Notes: generated from the sequence alone by a model not told the origin. Counted from the stretch's first letter, positions 36,015 through 47,540 are shown. The stretch: DNA of 64,000 bases from Sternotherus odoratus (GCA_032164245.1 JAVMKO010000004.1:34449626-34513625), one strand, 5' to 3'. Numbers and translations are program-made.

Positions 36015-37319
36015 ATGGAGCCTGCTGATGCCACGGCTGCAGTAATGGCCGTTGTGAGGACCTCGCGCACGGTTGTGGATTTCATGCTGTACCGTCTGCA
36101 GAGGAATGCGATCCGGGGAGAACTGCGCTTTCTGGAACCCGACAACAGTGAGGAGGAGATGGACCTGGACGTGCACAGCAGGGACGGGGACACTGACGTT
36201 TTTGGAAGTAGGGCGAGTGACAATCTGTCAAATTTGGTGGCAATGGGGCAGGCTCATGCCATCGAACGTCGATTCTGGGCCAGGGAAACAAGCACGGACT
36301 GGTGGGATCGCATAGTGCTGTGGGTCTGGGATGACTCCCAATGGCTCAGAAACTTCCGCATGTGTAAGGGCACGTTCATGGAACTTTGTGACTTGCTTTC
36401 CCCGGCCCTTCGGCGCAAGAATACCAGAATGAGGGCGGCCCTTACAGTTGAGAAGCGAGTGGCAATAGCCCTCTGGAAGCTTGCAATGCCAGACAGCTAC
36501 CGGTCAGTCGCGAATCAGTTTGGGGTGGGTAGATCTACAGTGGGCTTTGCTGTGATGCAAGTAAGTAGGGCAATCGTCAAGCTGCTGCTACCCAGGGTTA
36601 TAAACCTTGGAAACCTGCAAGCTACAATAGATGGCTTTGCCGCCATGGGATTCCCTAACTGTGGTGGGGTTATAGATGGGACTCATATCCTTATCCTGGC
36701 ACCGGACTACGAGGCCACTGAGTACAGAAACCGGAAGGGATATTATTCAATGGTCATGCAAGCAGTGGTTGACCACAAGGGACGTTTCACCGACCTGTAC
36801 GTGGGGTGGCCGGGAAAGCTTCATGACGCTCGTGTTTTCAGGAACTCTAGGCTTTTTAGACAGCTGCAGCAAGGCAATTTCTTCCCCGACCAGAAAATTT
36901 CCGTGTGGGGGGTGGAAATGCTGATCGTTATCGTTGGCGACCCAGCCTACCCCCTAATGCCCTGGCTTATGAAGCCCTACACAGGAGCCCTGGACAGGGG
37001 TCAGGAGCTGTTCAACTACAGGCTGAGCAAGTGCAGAATGGCCGTAGAGTGTGCATTTGGCCGTCTGAAGGGGAGATGGCGTTCGTTACTGATTCGCTCA
37101 GACATCAGCGAGAGAAATATCCCCATTGTTATTGCTGCTTGCTCTGTGCTCCACAATATCTGTGAGAGCAAGGGGGAAACGTTTATGGCGGGCTGGGAGG
37201 CAGAGGCAAATTTACTGTCTGCTACTTACCAGCAGCCAGACAGCAGGGAAAGTAGAAGAGCGCACCATGAGGCCCTGCGCCTCAGGGACGCCTTGAAAAC
37301 CAGTTTTATGAGTGCCTGA
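36015..37319 (+). CDS. PIF/Harbinger transposase (HARBI1-like, DDE superfamily)
   Basis: This is an uninterrupted 434-residue frame. The family's transposases are nuclear endonucleases that cut and join element ends. A helix-turn-helix-like segment lies around residues 160-178 (YRSVANQFGVGRSTVGF). The three acidic catalytic residues can be placed by motif: Asp221 in GGVIDGTHILI, Asp271 in GKLHDARVFRNS, and Glu345 in MAVECAFGRLKGRWR. This spacing and the final RLKGRWR block are characteristic of the HARBI1/DDE_Tnp_4 group. The length is slightly above the roughly 350-residue domesticated HARBI1, the extra part being N-terminal. The ATG at 36015 is the first in frame; a later start is possible. 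A polyadenylation signal AATAAA follows at 37416. The AT-poor coding text contrasts with the surrounding intron, as expected for an insertion. Confidence 0.93.
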   Translation: MEPADATAAVMAVVRTSRTVVDFMLYRLQRNAIRGELRFLEPDNSEEEMDLDVHSRDGDTDVFGSRASDNLSNLVAMGQAHAIERRFWARETSTDWWDRIVLWVWDDSQWLRNFRMCKGTFMELCDLLSPALRRKNTRMRAALTVEKRVAIALWKLAMPDSYRSVANQFGVGRSTVGFAVMQVSRAIVKLLLPRVINLGNLQATIDGFAAMGFPNCGGVIDGTHILILAPDYEATEYRNRKGYYSMVMQAVVDHKGRFTDLYVGWPGKLHDARVFRNSRLFRQLQQGNFFPDQKISVWGVEMLIVIVGDPAYPLMPWLMKPYTGALDRGQELFNYRLSKCRMAVECAFGRLKGRWRSLLIRSDISERNIPIVIAACSVLHNICESKGETFMAGWEAEANLLSATYQQPDSRESRRAHHEALRLRDALKTSFMSA

Positions 37320-37415
37320 GACGGCGTTTGAGAACCTGCTCCCTTGCTCTGCTCTGCCCTAAGCCTGCTGTCCTTGCACCCTCTTTCCCTCCCCCCTCCC
37401 CATGCTTGCAGAAGA

Positions 37416-37421
37416 AATAAA
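37416..37421 (+). terminator. Polyadenylation signal of the transposase gene
   Basis: AATAAA lies 97 bases after the transposase stop codon. A matching AATAAA on the opposite strand (37448-37453) serves the converging Myb-like gene. Confidence 0.6.
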
Positions 37422-37447
37422 TTCACTGTTTGAAAAATCATGGTTCC

Positions 37448-37453
37448 TTTATT
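37448..37453 (-). terminator. Polyadenylation signal of the Myb-like gene
   Basis: The complement reads AATAAA, about 135 bases past the minus-strand stop codon at 37589. It is 26 bases from the + strand signal, so the two transcripts probably overlap at their 3' ends. Confidence 0.6.
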
Positions 37454-37588
37454 GCTTCATCACAAATACAAATACAGGGGATCACTGTCAAGGTGGTTGA
37501 GGAGGGAAACCAGCAGTCACACTGGTGGGGGAGCGGACAGAGGAGGGGGGGAAAGGGGGAGAGGAGGGGGGCCAAGACACAGCAGCTT

Positions 37589-38076
37589 TTAAAAGTTTTC
37601 AGAGAACCTCATCCTGCTGCTGCTTGTGCTGGCTTGTGGGGTGGAGTGGGTCAGTCCACGGACCTTGCCCCCCCCCCGGGTTCTCACCCCGCGTTTGGGT
37701 GGGGAAGCTATGGGAGTTGGGGAGGGGAGGAGGTGGTTACACAGGGGCTGCAGAGGCAATCTTTGGCCCTGCTGCAGCTCCACCAGACAGCGCAGCATGT
37801 CGCTTTGGTCCTCCATTATCCGGAGCAAAGCATCCATGCGTCTTTCTTCGCGGTCCTGTCGCTGCAGCCACATTTCTTCCCTCTTTTCTGCTGCGGCTCT
37901 CGATTCTTGCCTTGACTGTAGCACTCTTTCCCTCCATTCCGTCTGGCGGGCTGCCTCAGCACGCGAGTTCTCCAGTAGTTCATTGAACATATCATCGCAC
38001 ATTTTCTTTTTACGCTTTCGTATCTGCAATGCACGGCGTGAGGAGCAGGACGGGGGATTCTGAGATAATTGTTCAT
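37589..38076 (-). CDS. Harbinger Myb/SANT-like partner protein, exon 2
   Basis: This is the second coding exon of the minus-strand gene. The acceptor ttcgcccacag lies just above 38076 and the phase fits: exon 1 ends with one base of a codon and this exon supplies the other two, giving an unbroken frame of 1281 spliced bases (426 residues). The segment starts DEQLSQNPPSC, has a basic patch (RKRKKKM), then a long charged helical region rich in Arg/Glu/Gln (such as EKREEMWLQRQDREERRMD) that is probably a coiled coil, and ends RMRFSENF. The pattern basic patch, helix, then Pro/Ser tail matches the C-terminus I know for these proteins in turtle genomes. The splice is inferred from sites and phase only. 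Confidence 0.8.
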
Positions 38077-38751
38077 CTGTGGGCGAATGTGGGCAAAGAA
38101 AGTTTGAAAGTTATGAGACAGATACATTCAAGGTTATGAGACAGATGCAGTCTCGGACGGTACACAATGGGAGTACTATGCAATTGGCAACCTCAGTATT
38201 CAGAGCCCTGATATGATTTCTGTACAAGGTCATATTCTACACCTAAAAGTGACTGAATGGCTCAAAGAAAAGTCAGAGCATCTCAGACACATATGCGTGC
38301 CTCAGCCCAACACGGCTTCTGAAATTACCAGCCATGGTAAGTTCAAATCCATATTTAAAAGCAGCACTTGGATATTCTAGAGTAACCCCACTCCCTTCCC
38401 CCCACCACATGGAGACCTCCTCCCCCTACCGCGTGGCTCCCACAGAACTGCGATCTGCAAAACAAAGCCCAAAAATCTCTCGCTAAGGGCTGGCTGGGTC
38501 TCTTCTGCGGAAGCAACCGCTTGCAGACTGTTCACATTCCCTGCTAGCTACCGCTACGGGCTGGCGGGGGGTGGGGGGGGCGGGTGCACGTTTGGGGGGG
38601 GCGGTTGGTCGGTCTTCAGCAGAAAAGATTACTTTGCAGCTGGGAATCTTTATCTCCCTACTAATTGCAGTCCGTATTTCAAACAGGCAACCATGAATGA
38701 CATCACTTTGCTTAGAATTTCTCAGAGAGATGGAGAGCACATGCTCCTTGA

Positions 38752-38982
38752 CTCCATGCAAAGTCTTGGTCCATTCGCCGCAATGCTAGCCTGCTCAATG
38801 ATACCAGACTACTTACTACTTTCGTGGCGTGGGATGGTCTCCTATCACGGGGACCACAGAAGGCGGCTCTCCCCAGAAATCTGGTGCGAAAGATTCATCG
38901 CTACCTCCTGGATAGCTTCAGTGAAATGTCCGTGGAGGACTTCCGGTCAATCCCGGAGTATATTGACAGACTCTTTGAGTAG
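38752..38982 (+). pseudogene. Coding-like segment inside the Harbinger intron, unknown product
   Basis: The intron of the minus-strand gene contains a + strand frame of 76 codons with no upstream ATG, ending in TAG. Its second half has strikingly protein-like text, including RNLVRKIHRYLLDSF and VEDFRSIPEYIDRLFE. A different + frame starting at ATG 38693 overlaps it and looks equally plausible in its first part (MNDITLLRISQRDGEHMLLD), so the two may be one gene broken by a frameshift near 38865. I do not recognise a domain. It may be a third small gene of this transposon lineage, or chance. Confidence 0.4.
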
Positions 38983-39091
38983 AAACTGACCAGCAATGAA
39001 AGCACGCTAAGTCCTTAGGGCAAGTTAACCATTAATAAATGCTTCCTTTAAAAATCATGCATCATGTAATCCCTTAGAAAAAAACACTTAC

Positions 39092-39884
39092 CCCCCTGGG
39101 AGGCTTGGGAGGGTGCTGGCTGCAGGGTGATAAACAGCTCCTGGCTGTCTGCTAACACGGTTTCTCCGCTGGCCTCCTGCTGCTCCGTGAAATTTCCCTC
39201 CTCATCGTCGTCCTCATCTGAATCGTTCTCGGCCCTGACGATTATCCCATCGGTGGAGTCCACGCAGACCGGTGCGATGGTGGTGGGGGCACCCCCCATT
39301 ATCTGATTTAGTTCATTGTAGAACCGGCATGTCCGCGGCGCGCCCCCTGATGGTCCGTTTGCCTCCTTGGCTTTCTGGAACGCTTGCCTCAGCTCCTTAA
39401 TTTTTACGCGGCACTGTGTGGTGTCCCTGTTGTGGCCCCTTTCCTGCATGGCCTTGGAGGCCCTGGCAAACGTGTTGGCATTCCGTTTGTTGTTGCGGAG
39501 TTCCAACATCACGGATTCCTCCCCCCAGATAGCGATGAGATCCAACACCTCATTATTGGACCATGCTGGAGCTCTTTTCCTCTGGCTGGTCTCCAGGGCA
39601 GCTGAGCTCTGCATGGCGTCTTGTGATGCTGAGGTCTGTATAGCTGCTTGTGCTGCTGATTTCTCTGAATGGCGACTGAGCTGTGCAGGTGAGCTGGCCA
39701 CGCTGACCAAACAGGAAATGCTATTCAAATGTTCCTGGGTCTTTTCCTGTGTACCTGGCCAGAGCAGCGAGTTGAGAGTGCTGTCCAGAGCGGTCACAGT
39801 GGAGCAGTGGCGCAGTCCAGAGCGGTCAGAATGGAGCATTGTGGGACAGCCTCTGGAGGCTAATAAAGTCACTTGCGTCCCCAC
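39092..39884 (-). CDS. Harbinger Myb/SANT-like partner protein, exon 1
   Basis: This is the first coding exon of the element's second gene. Such proteins bind the transposase and the element ends and carry the transposase into the nucleus. The SANT/trihelix-type DNA-binding domain occupies about residues 102-195, with tryptophans in APAWSNNEVLDLIAIWGEE and the block QCRVKIKELRQAFQKA, followed by an acidic run (DSDEDDDEEG). The frame ends in ASQASQG at a GTAAGTG donor just below 39092. The first ATG (39884) gives about 90 extra N-terminal residues rich in Ser/Ala/Gln; Met91 (MQSSAALETS) is an alternative start nearer the domain. Beyond the donor the frame soon stops, which supports splicing to the exon at 38076. 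Confidence 0.85.
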
Positions 39885-41344
39885 TAGCCCACAATCGACC
39901 TAGAGAGGTTGATTTTAGCGCTACTTCTCTCGTTAGGGAGGAGTGTTAAAGTCGATTTTGAGGGTCCTTTAAATCGACGCAAATGGCGTCCGTGTGAAGA
40001 CAGGTACAGGTTTATGTCGAATTAACGTCGCTAAAGTCGACGTTAAGTCGTAGTGAAGACATGCCCTTAGAGTTTGACTTCAGTGATAGAAGTAGCAGGC
40101 TCTTTATCCATAGCAGTTTCTGTAGAGGATACCAGCAAAATGGGAAGACAGGGATAAAATATGTCAGTGGGACTCTTCAGCAGTTTTAATACATTGTTTA
40201 GTGTGTGGTGGTAATTTGTATTGAATACAGCTGTATTCTAAAAATCATTTACAAATAAATCCTTCTTTTCTGCTGAAATTTCAAAAGTTGACACATGGTA
40301 CAAGGTTTCCCATCAGTCTCCCTCTTAGTGAATAATTTCTTCAACTAGAAAATAAGTAAACTTTCTAGAATGTTAACAGTACACTAGTAAATCATTAGAG
40401 TCACCAGCCTGCTTATCACAATAGATGTAGCAAAAATATGTCTTGAAAGAAAGTCAGAATAAGAAATTTACCCATCATAGAGCTGTTAATGTTTAGAAAC
40501 TCTACTTCAGCGAGAAAACTTTTTTTGTGTGTTTTTTTTGTTTTTTTTGGTTTTTTGAAGAATAAAGCACAGTACTTTTTTAACCAGCCTTTTCAGTCTA
40601 TGCCCCGAGGCTCTGAGGTTTTCTGGATTCTTTTGTAAATAACCCAACTTCTCTTACCTGCAGGGGAAAAAATTGCCTTGGGACAGCTTGCTGAAATATG
40701 TGGTATGACCTGCTGTAGGGATATTATATTGGAGACATCTGTTTTTGGAGCTTTAAAAAGAACAGGGTGGGACACACAAATATTTCGTTGTCAAATCTGA
40801 AGCAGATGGGAGGTAAAATATGTAGTAGAGTTCTCATAAAATTCATCTGAAATGAAACAATGTAGGAAACCGGACAAGGCACTTATTAGAAATAGCCTGT
40901 TTTTACAGGCTGATTTTGCACAGTAGGAATTTCCAAATGCATTAGAGATGCTAATGATTTGCAGCCTCTGGAGATCCATTTCCTGTACTATTACTAACCA
41001 TACTGAAGGAAACACCTGTTTATGTTGTCCACAGCTTCTCTTAGTGAGTTAAATTGTTTTTCTCTATCTTCATAGTGCAAAACATTATCATACAATTTAT
41101 GTAGGGATTTTTTTCCCTCTTTTTAAATTCTGTTTCCAAATTGTCATATTTGTTGACTCCATTTGTGTAGAAAATAAGCCAGATCCAATGAGCTTGGAGG
41201 TAGGTAACCTCTTCTGGTGCTGGGAGACATCTCTGTGGAAGAAGTATATCTCCACAGACAGGCATAGAGAATCATAAACTTTTAAGGTAGTTTTTTGAAT
41301 AGTTAAAAATAGTATCCACAAATGGAATAATACTTGTTTTTCTA

Positions 41345-41515
41345 GCTAATCCTCACAATACAACTGATTAGTGTTCTCCCCAATTTATAGATGAGAAAAT
41401 TTGGGGAGAGTGGCTGATGTGGCTAAGGCCAAAAAGTAAGAAATACTGTTAGAACCAGGATTAGAATTTAGAAGTTCCTGGCTTCTATCCTTTATTGAAA
41501 CTATTAGACAATGCC
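41345..41515 (-). mobile_element. MIR SINE remnant, diverged
   Basis: aatcctcacaatacaactga, atttatagatgagaaaattt and accaggattagaattt follow MIR order on the minus strand. Confidence 0.5.
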
Positions 41516-41560
41516 TCACATAAATATGATTGTCCAAATTAAGATACATAGTACTGCAAT

Positions 41561-41683
41561 ATCAGAGGGGTAGCTGTGTTAGTCTGGATCTGTAAAAGCG
41601 ACAGTCTTGTAGCACCTTATAGACTTATATGCTCCTATACATCTGTTAGTCTGTAAGGTGCTACAAGACTCTTTGTCGCTTTT
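41561..41683. mobile_element. Inverted Penelope-type terminal unit (copy F) with 13-bp target duplication
   Basis: It is flanked by ATAGTACTGCAAT on both sides (41548-41560 and 41684-41696). It begins atcagaggggtagctgtgtt and ends with the inverted tail of the same unit: tagcaccttatagac against gttagtctgtaaggtgcta. The hammerhead-like part is missing, so only the outer segments are present. Confidence 0.85.
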
Positions 41684-42164
41684 ATAGTACTGCAATGTTA
41701 CTGCATCTCACCGATTTGCGCATTGCTAATACAGAATTCCATAACTTAATACACTATCTAGTATTCTCTCCCTACTGTGGTTCTTGGTAATTGTTTAACA
41801 TTACAGTAACGTGCTGTAGGATGCTCCTTCTTAAGACTGCATTACCTTTACAAAACGTACTAATGAACAAATGCAAAGGAAGTAGAGAAAAAAGCAAAAA
41901 AACCCTAGGCACTGGAAGGATTGAGATTGGGTTTTTAATATATATCCATAGACACTTATGAAGGGGAAGAGATAGATATATGAAGGGTGTAAACAACAAG
42001 GCTTTGGAGGAATTACTGAGGACATTGCAAGGGACTATGAGTAGAAATAATGAAATTAAATTAAGAAAGGGAAAGCTTCTGCTGAAAAACATTTTTTTGA
42101 CAGTGAGATCTCGTATGCCATAGAACAGTCACATAGGAAAGCGGTGGTAGTTTGTTTGGCACAT

Positions 42165-42268
42165 TTCAAAGAAAACTGGACAAACCACAAATTAATGTAC
42201 AACAAGGGCACTGGCAGAGAGGAGGACTAGATGACATAATAGATGTTTTCCATCATTCCATGGTTCTG
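42165..42268 (+). mobile_element. CR1 LINE 3' end fragment
   Basis: The sequence gaggactagatgacataata followed by catcattccatggttctgac is a CR1 3' tail in plus orientation, diverged. Confidence 0.5.
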
Positions 42269-45200
42269 ACTAACTCTAGGTTCCATTAGCTAGTTATGTT
42301 TTTCTCTAACTTCTGTAAAATGGTTTGACTGTTCGCAGAAAAGACTACGACATTAAGGTCAGGAACACATGGCTGGTCCAGATACAACAGTGAGCAAGGA
42401 ATGTTTGGTTCCAAGTAATCCTTTCCCTTTTCAAAGCTTAAAACTCTTAACAAAGTGCATAGCTGCAGAGACTTATGGGTACTTGTTATTCCTTGGTATC
42501 CGGACTATGTAAAACCTAATTCTTCTGACCATTAGAGGTTGCCAACAGGAAATGGCTTGGTAATCCGATTTGAAAGTGATGAATGAACATGGTCCTGTGT
42601 AAATGCAGTACAGACACTCCGCCGAATTTAAGAAATCTATGTTCTTTGGAAATGGGTTATTGTTTATATGTATAAATTTTTAGGATTTTTGGGCAGTAGA
42701 CTTAATTGTTCTTTTTCTTGCTTTTCTGAAGCAAGGTAACTTTTCCCCCTTAGCTGCAAAATCTTATAACATAAGACATAAAGCATTGTAGGCTGGAGTG
42801 AAAGAGAGTGTTAAATTCCTTTTTTTAAAAAAAAAAAAAATCCATGCTGTGCATTATAAAATCAAAGGCTGCAATAGTTATTAGGCTGGCAGTCAGTTTT
42901 ATTTGGGCAGCGGAGGGGTGAGGAGGAGGAGACCTTGGTGTACTTCCTAAATAGCAGCCCATCCAAAGAGTAATATTGCAATGATATTTGGGTGACATGT
43001 TTCTCCCCCCTCTCCTCTGCGCATAGATTACATTAAAATGACTAAACCACAGTGGGAAGATAAATCTATAAATTTATATGCCACAGTTTTCAAACCTATA
43101 GATTTCAGTGGGAGCTTGGGTTGCTCAGTGTCTCTGAAACCATGCACTCTATTGAAATGTCAAAATATGGGTTTAGAATCCTAACTTTAGGCATCCAGGT
43201 TTGAAATGTTTTGTCCTGGAGGAATAGAATCTTCCGTTTATAGTGTTGTGGCATCTCTGGTTTTAATAACAAGGGCTGTGTAAATCTTCTGTCTTTACCA
43301 AAACTGGCTTTATCACAAACCACAAATTATTGGGCTTGCAGAGTTCCTGGGAGAAATCTATGGCCTGTATTATACAAGAGGTCAGATTGATCCAAATGCT
43401 ACCTTCTGGCCTTCCAATGTGTGAGCTGGATAGGTAATAGGTTCCCAGCAGAGAAGTCTTCCTGTGTAGAGTGAATGTCCACTAGCACACAGTTGGGGCA
43501 GATGGGGGCGGGGGGGGGGGGGGCATAAAAGGATGGGAGGAAGCCTGGTAGTGGGAGGGGAGAGGTGTGGAAGAGCAGAGCTTAACTACACTTGAACCTC
43601 TATTGCTGGAAGGGATGTTCTGCCAGCAGCGTTAGCTGCAGCAGGACCCCTCTTGCTTTAACTTACCCTGGGAGTGGGTTAGCCCTGAATCGGGAGAACC
43701 TCAACTGATTCACTGCCACTGCTACTCTCCAGCACATCTGAGCTACATTTGAATGCTGTGGAAAATCAGGGCCTTTAAATCTATGACTGTTGTTGTTTTA
43801 ACTCTTAATATGCTGGAGTTAGCTTCAGTTTGGAAAGAATGGCTGGAGAAATAGGTTGGCTCCTCTGAACCGGATTTCTAGCAGAATGGAGGTTCTAGGC
43901 CTAATGAGGATTTGTAAAGGGCTAAAATTCTTCTTCTTTTTTTTAATAACTTCTTCAGAAAACAGGGCAAGAGTTTACTTTGGAATAGTAATATTTACAA
44001 GCTGTACTGTCCACATGCTGTTTAAATTTAATGAATGTCTGACACCTCTATGCACTCCATAGAGTTAACTGCTAAAGGCCCTTGTCTAGCACAAATACTC
44101 TATAATGAATGCCATGTCTTAAATATTCTTCAAGTAAATTTCACTTCTAATTTTACCAGACTGCATATTTTTAATTTTGTAATTTGAGCTCCCCTTTCTC
44201 TTGAAGGCGGTAGGAGGTTTTTATTGACGTGAGTGGATTGGACTCCTAGGTCCTGACCCGATAATCATTTAGCCCATGAGTAGTTTAACAGATTTCAGTG
44301 GGACTACTCACATGTGTAAAGTTAAGCATGTGCTTTAGTGCTTGCAAGTTCAGTTCTTATAAATGTATTTCTTTTGGAATAAAAAGGAGATCTAATTGTA
44401 TTTAGAACCAATTAAATATTTTAGGCTTAGTTTATAATCCAGCTGGATGTACATTGGCATTGTATTTATATATTGATATAATGCATGGCTCTAAAAGTGA
44501 AATCCAGACTAGTTATTCACATTCTAGTCTGTAATACTTCCAGATTAAACTTTAGTTGCTTGCATGGTAGACATGATTGATTACAGTTTTCAACTTGATT
44601 AACTTTTAGGAATGCACAGAAGGAGAAATGCTGAGGAAACTGAATGAAAGGAAATGGAAAATGTACTGTGCATTAGGTTTCTTCTTTTAAGACAGCTGCA
44701 GTGCAGACAAAATAACAGAATTCTAAGAGTTAGCATCTTCCTGTTGTGCTAAGCATTTGCAGCACAGATGGAAGAATAAGGTTTATAGTCTCCCCTCAAT
44801 ACACACGCAACTACTCTCATGAGTAGACAAGGACATATGCATGGTCTGGGTAATATCTTTTGGCCAACCACCTAAATAATTATGAATTCAGTGTGTATGT
44901 GTTTGGGGTTGATCCATTGGAGGGAGGTGCGTGGGTATCCTCCTGCAGGAAATTCTAACTGCTGTTTGGTGCAGTCTGGATCATTTCAAAGGCAAAAACT
45001 TTGCTCTGCAGGAACCAGCTATTGTCTTTGAGTATACAATTCCGAAGTACTTCTTTTGTGCAGTGATATGTACACAGAGACATATAATGGCTTTTATATT
45101 TTAACATAAGTTTGAGAATTAAACTTTTTTTCCCATACATGGTGTTCTTTCTCTCAGTCTTTTTTCTATTTCCCGGCAATTCTCCTCTTCCATGTTTCTA

Positions 45201-46624
45201 ATCTCCCTTTTCTTTCTCATGCTGTCTCACTACTTTTCCTTTCTGATTTGTCCTCTGTCCTTCCCTTTCCTTTTTCTTCCCTCAGCTCCTTAGAATGAAT
45301 GTTTTATCTCTTCTCATTGTACTTTCTCTGTCTCCCCAAACATATCATCTTGCCCCATATCCACTCCTCTTTCGTGTGCATATAAGTCCACTCAACACCA
45401 CCTAAATTCTCTAGCTCTCTTCCCAATCACACACCACTCCAATCCACTCTTTTCCCTAACCACATTTGATGAACTCCTCCCCCCGATACAAACACACCTC
45501 AATCTGATCTGTTTTTTCCCTCCCTGCAAAATGCATTTGGTATTTCTCTCCTCTCTCCCCCACCAAATCCATGCTGTATATTTCTCTGTGATCTGCTCCC
45601 AGCAAAATCCATCCCGTATGTTTCTTATTTTCTCACTCATTGTCCTTATAATATCTTTTGTGGTTGAGGTGAGGAGAAAGGTCCAGGCTGAGGGAGTAGT
45701 GCTGGGAAAAATCTGGTTCCCAGATCTCTCTGGGGAACAGGAAGGCTCTATGGAGCACAGTCTTCTTCTCCAGGCTGGGGAGAACAGGCAAAATTGTTCC
45801 CATTCTGTCAGAGCAAGCATATAGGCAAGACAGCTTCTGTCCAGGAACAGAAGGAGTGAGTGACTGCCACATGCCCTTTCCACTTCCTCTCTCCCCACAT
45901 TGCCTGATCAGGCAACAAGGTTTGTTACAGGGATTGGTTCCTGGGTTAGTGTTTCTGTGATCTGGTGAGTATTTGCTTCAGGTTGGGGGGGCTGTCTGCA
46001 AGCGAGGACTGGCCTGCCTCCCAAGGTCTGTGAGAGTGAGTGAGGGATCGTTTTCCAGGATAGACTGTAGATAGTTGATGATGTGCTGGAGAGAGTTTAG
46101 CTGGGGGCTGTACGTGATGGTCAGTGGTGTTTTGTTATTTTCCTTGTTGGGCCTGTCCTGTAGTAGGTGACTTCTGGGTACATGTCTCTCTCTGTCAATC
46201 TGTTTTCTCACTTCCCCAAGTGAGTATTGTAGTTTTAAGAATGCTTTGTCTCTGTACTGGAGCAAATTCGGTTGTATCTTAGGGCCTGGTTATCGATAAA
46301 GGATCATGTGATGTATCCTGAATGGAAGCTGGAGGCATGTAGGTAAGTATAGTGGTCAGTAGGTTTCTGTTATAGGGTGGTGTTTATGTGACCATCACTT
46401 ATTTGCACTATAGTGTCCAGGAACTGGATCTCTTGTGTGGACTGGTTCAGACTGAGGTTAATGGTGGTATGGAAATTGTTGAAATCCAAGTGGAATTCTT
46501 CAAGGACTTCCTTCCCATGAGTCCATATGATGAAGATGTCAACAATTTAGGGCAAGTAGAGGAGGGGCACTAGGGAACGAGAGCTGAGGAAGCATTCTAA
46601 GTCAGTCATAAAAGTGTTGGCTTA

Positions 46625-46825
46625 CTATGTGGCCATGCAGGTACCCATAGCAATGCCACTGACTTGAAGGTATAAGTTGTCCCCAAATCTGAAATGGTTG
46701 TGGATGAGGACAAAATCACAAAGCTCAGCCACTAGATGTTCCATGGTCTCATCAGGGATACTGTTCCTGACAGCTTGTAGTCCATCCTCATGTGGAATAT
46801 TGGTGTAAAGAGTTTCTACATTCAT
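46625..46825 (-). pseudogene. Penelope-like reverse transcriptase fragment
   Basis: A 66-codon open segment within the decayed element contains ETLYTNIPHEDG and SGIAMGT, RT motifs typical of Penelope-like rather than CR1- or LTR-type enzymes. Downstream codons are broken and the catalytic YxDD motif is not visible in an open frame. It probably represents the palm region. Confidence 0.8.
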
Positions 46826-47222
46826 GGTGGCCAGGATGGTGTTTTCAGGAAGATCACCAATGTAGTTTCCTCAGGAAGTTGATGATGTCTTGAAGATAGC
46901 TTGGAGCGCTGGTAGTGTAGGGTCTGAGAAGAGAGTGTCGAACAGCCAGCTAATCCTGCTATAAGAGTTCCAGTGCCTGAGATGATGGTGCATCCAGGGT
47001 TCCAGGTTTATGGATCTTGTGTACCAGATAAAATACCCCTGGTCGGAGTTTTAGGGGTATGCTTGTGTAAATTTGTTCCTGTGCTATAGCAGGGAGTTTC
47101 TTGAGCATTGGTGTGGTTTCTTTTAGTACTCCTCAGTGAATCAGAGGATAGTGGCCTGAAGAATGTGATGCTGGAGAGTTGTCTGGCAGTCTCCTGTTCA
47201 TAATCCGACCTGTTCGTTATGA

Positions 47223-47540
47223 CTACAGACCTCCTTTGTCAGCCCCCTTGATTATAATGTCAGGGTTGTTTCTGAAGCTGTAGATGGCATTGTGATCTGT
47301 ATGGCTCAGGTTATGGGTCAAGTGATGCTGTTTGTTCACAATTTCAGCCTGTGCACGTCTGAGGAAGCACTCTATGTAGAAGTCCAGTCTGTCATTTTGA
47401 CTGTCAGGAGTCCACGCAGAATTCTTCTTGTTGTTGTTGATAGGAGGGTTCCTGTGGGTCAGTGCACTGTTCAGTGGTGTGTTGAAAATATTCCTTGAGT
47501 TGGAGACAGTGAAAATAGGCTTCCAGATACAGACTAACAT
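47223..47540 (-). pseudogene. Penelope-like element, N-terminal RT fragment
   Basis: A 105-codon frame contains RLDFYIECFLRRAQAE, HHLTHNLSH and NPDIIIKGADKGG; the last is the Penelope family block usually read IIIKPADKGG, with Pro changed to Gly here, followed by a premature stop. Its first codons overlap the inverted terminal unit, so the apparent start is not native. Confidence 0.8.

Larger units (their letters stand above)
35654..40066. mobile_element. Full-length autonomous PIF/Harbinger DNA transposon
   Basis: The element is 4413 bp and is flanked on both sides by TTA (35651-35653 and 40067-40069), the trinucleotide target duplication typical of Harbinger elements. Its ends are inverted repeats: GGGTATGTCTTCACTAC on the left and the complement of GGGCATGTCTTCACTAC on the right, 16 of 17 matching. 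It carries two converging genes, a DDE transposase on + and a Myb/SANT-like protein on -, the standard two-gene arrangement of this superfamily. Both reading frames appear unbroken, which suggests a fairly recent insertion. It sits in a 20-kb intron of AFG2A with the transposase in the same orientation as the host gene. Confidence 0.93.

Noticed and set aside
36073..37165. Shorter frames overlapping the Harbinger transposase
   Set aside because: Shadow frames of the 434-codon transposase with no family resemblance.
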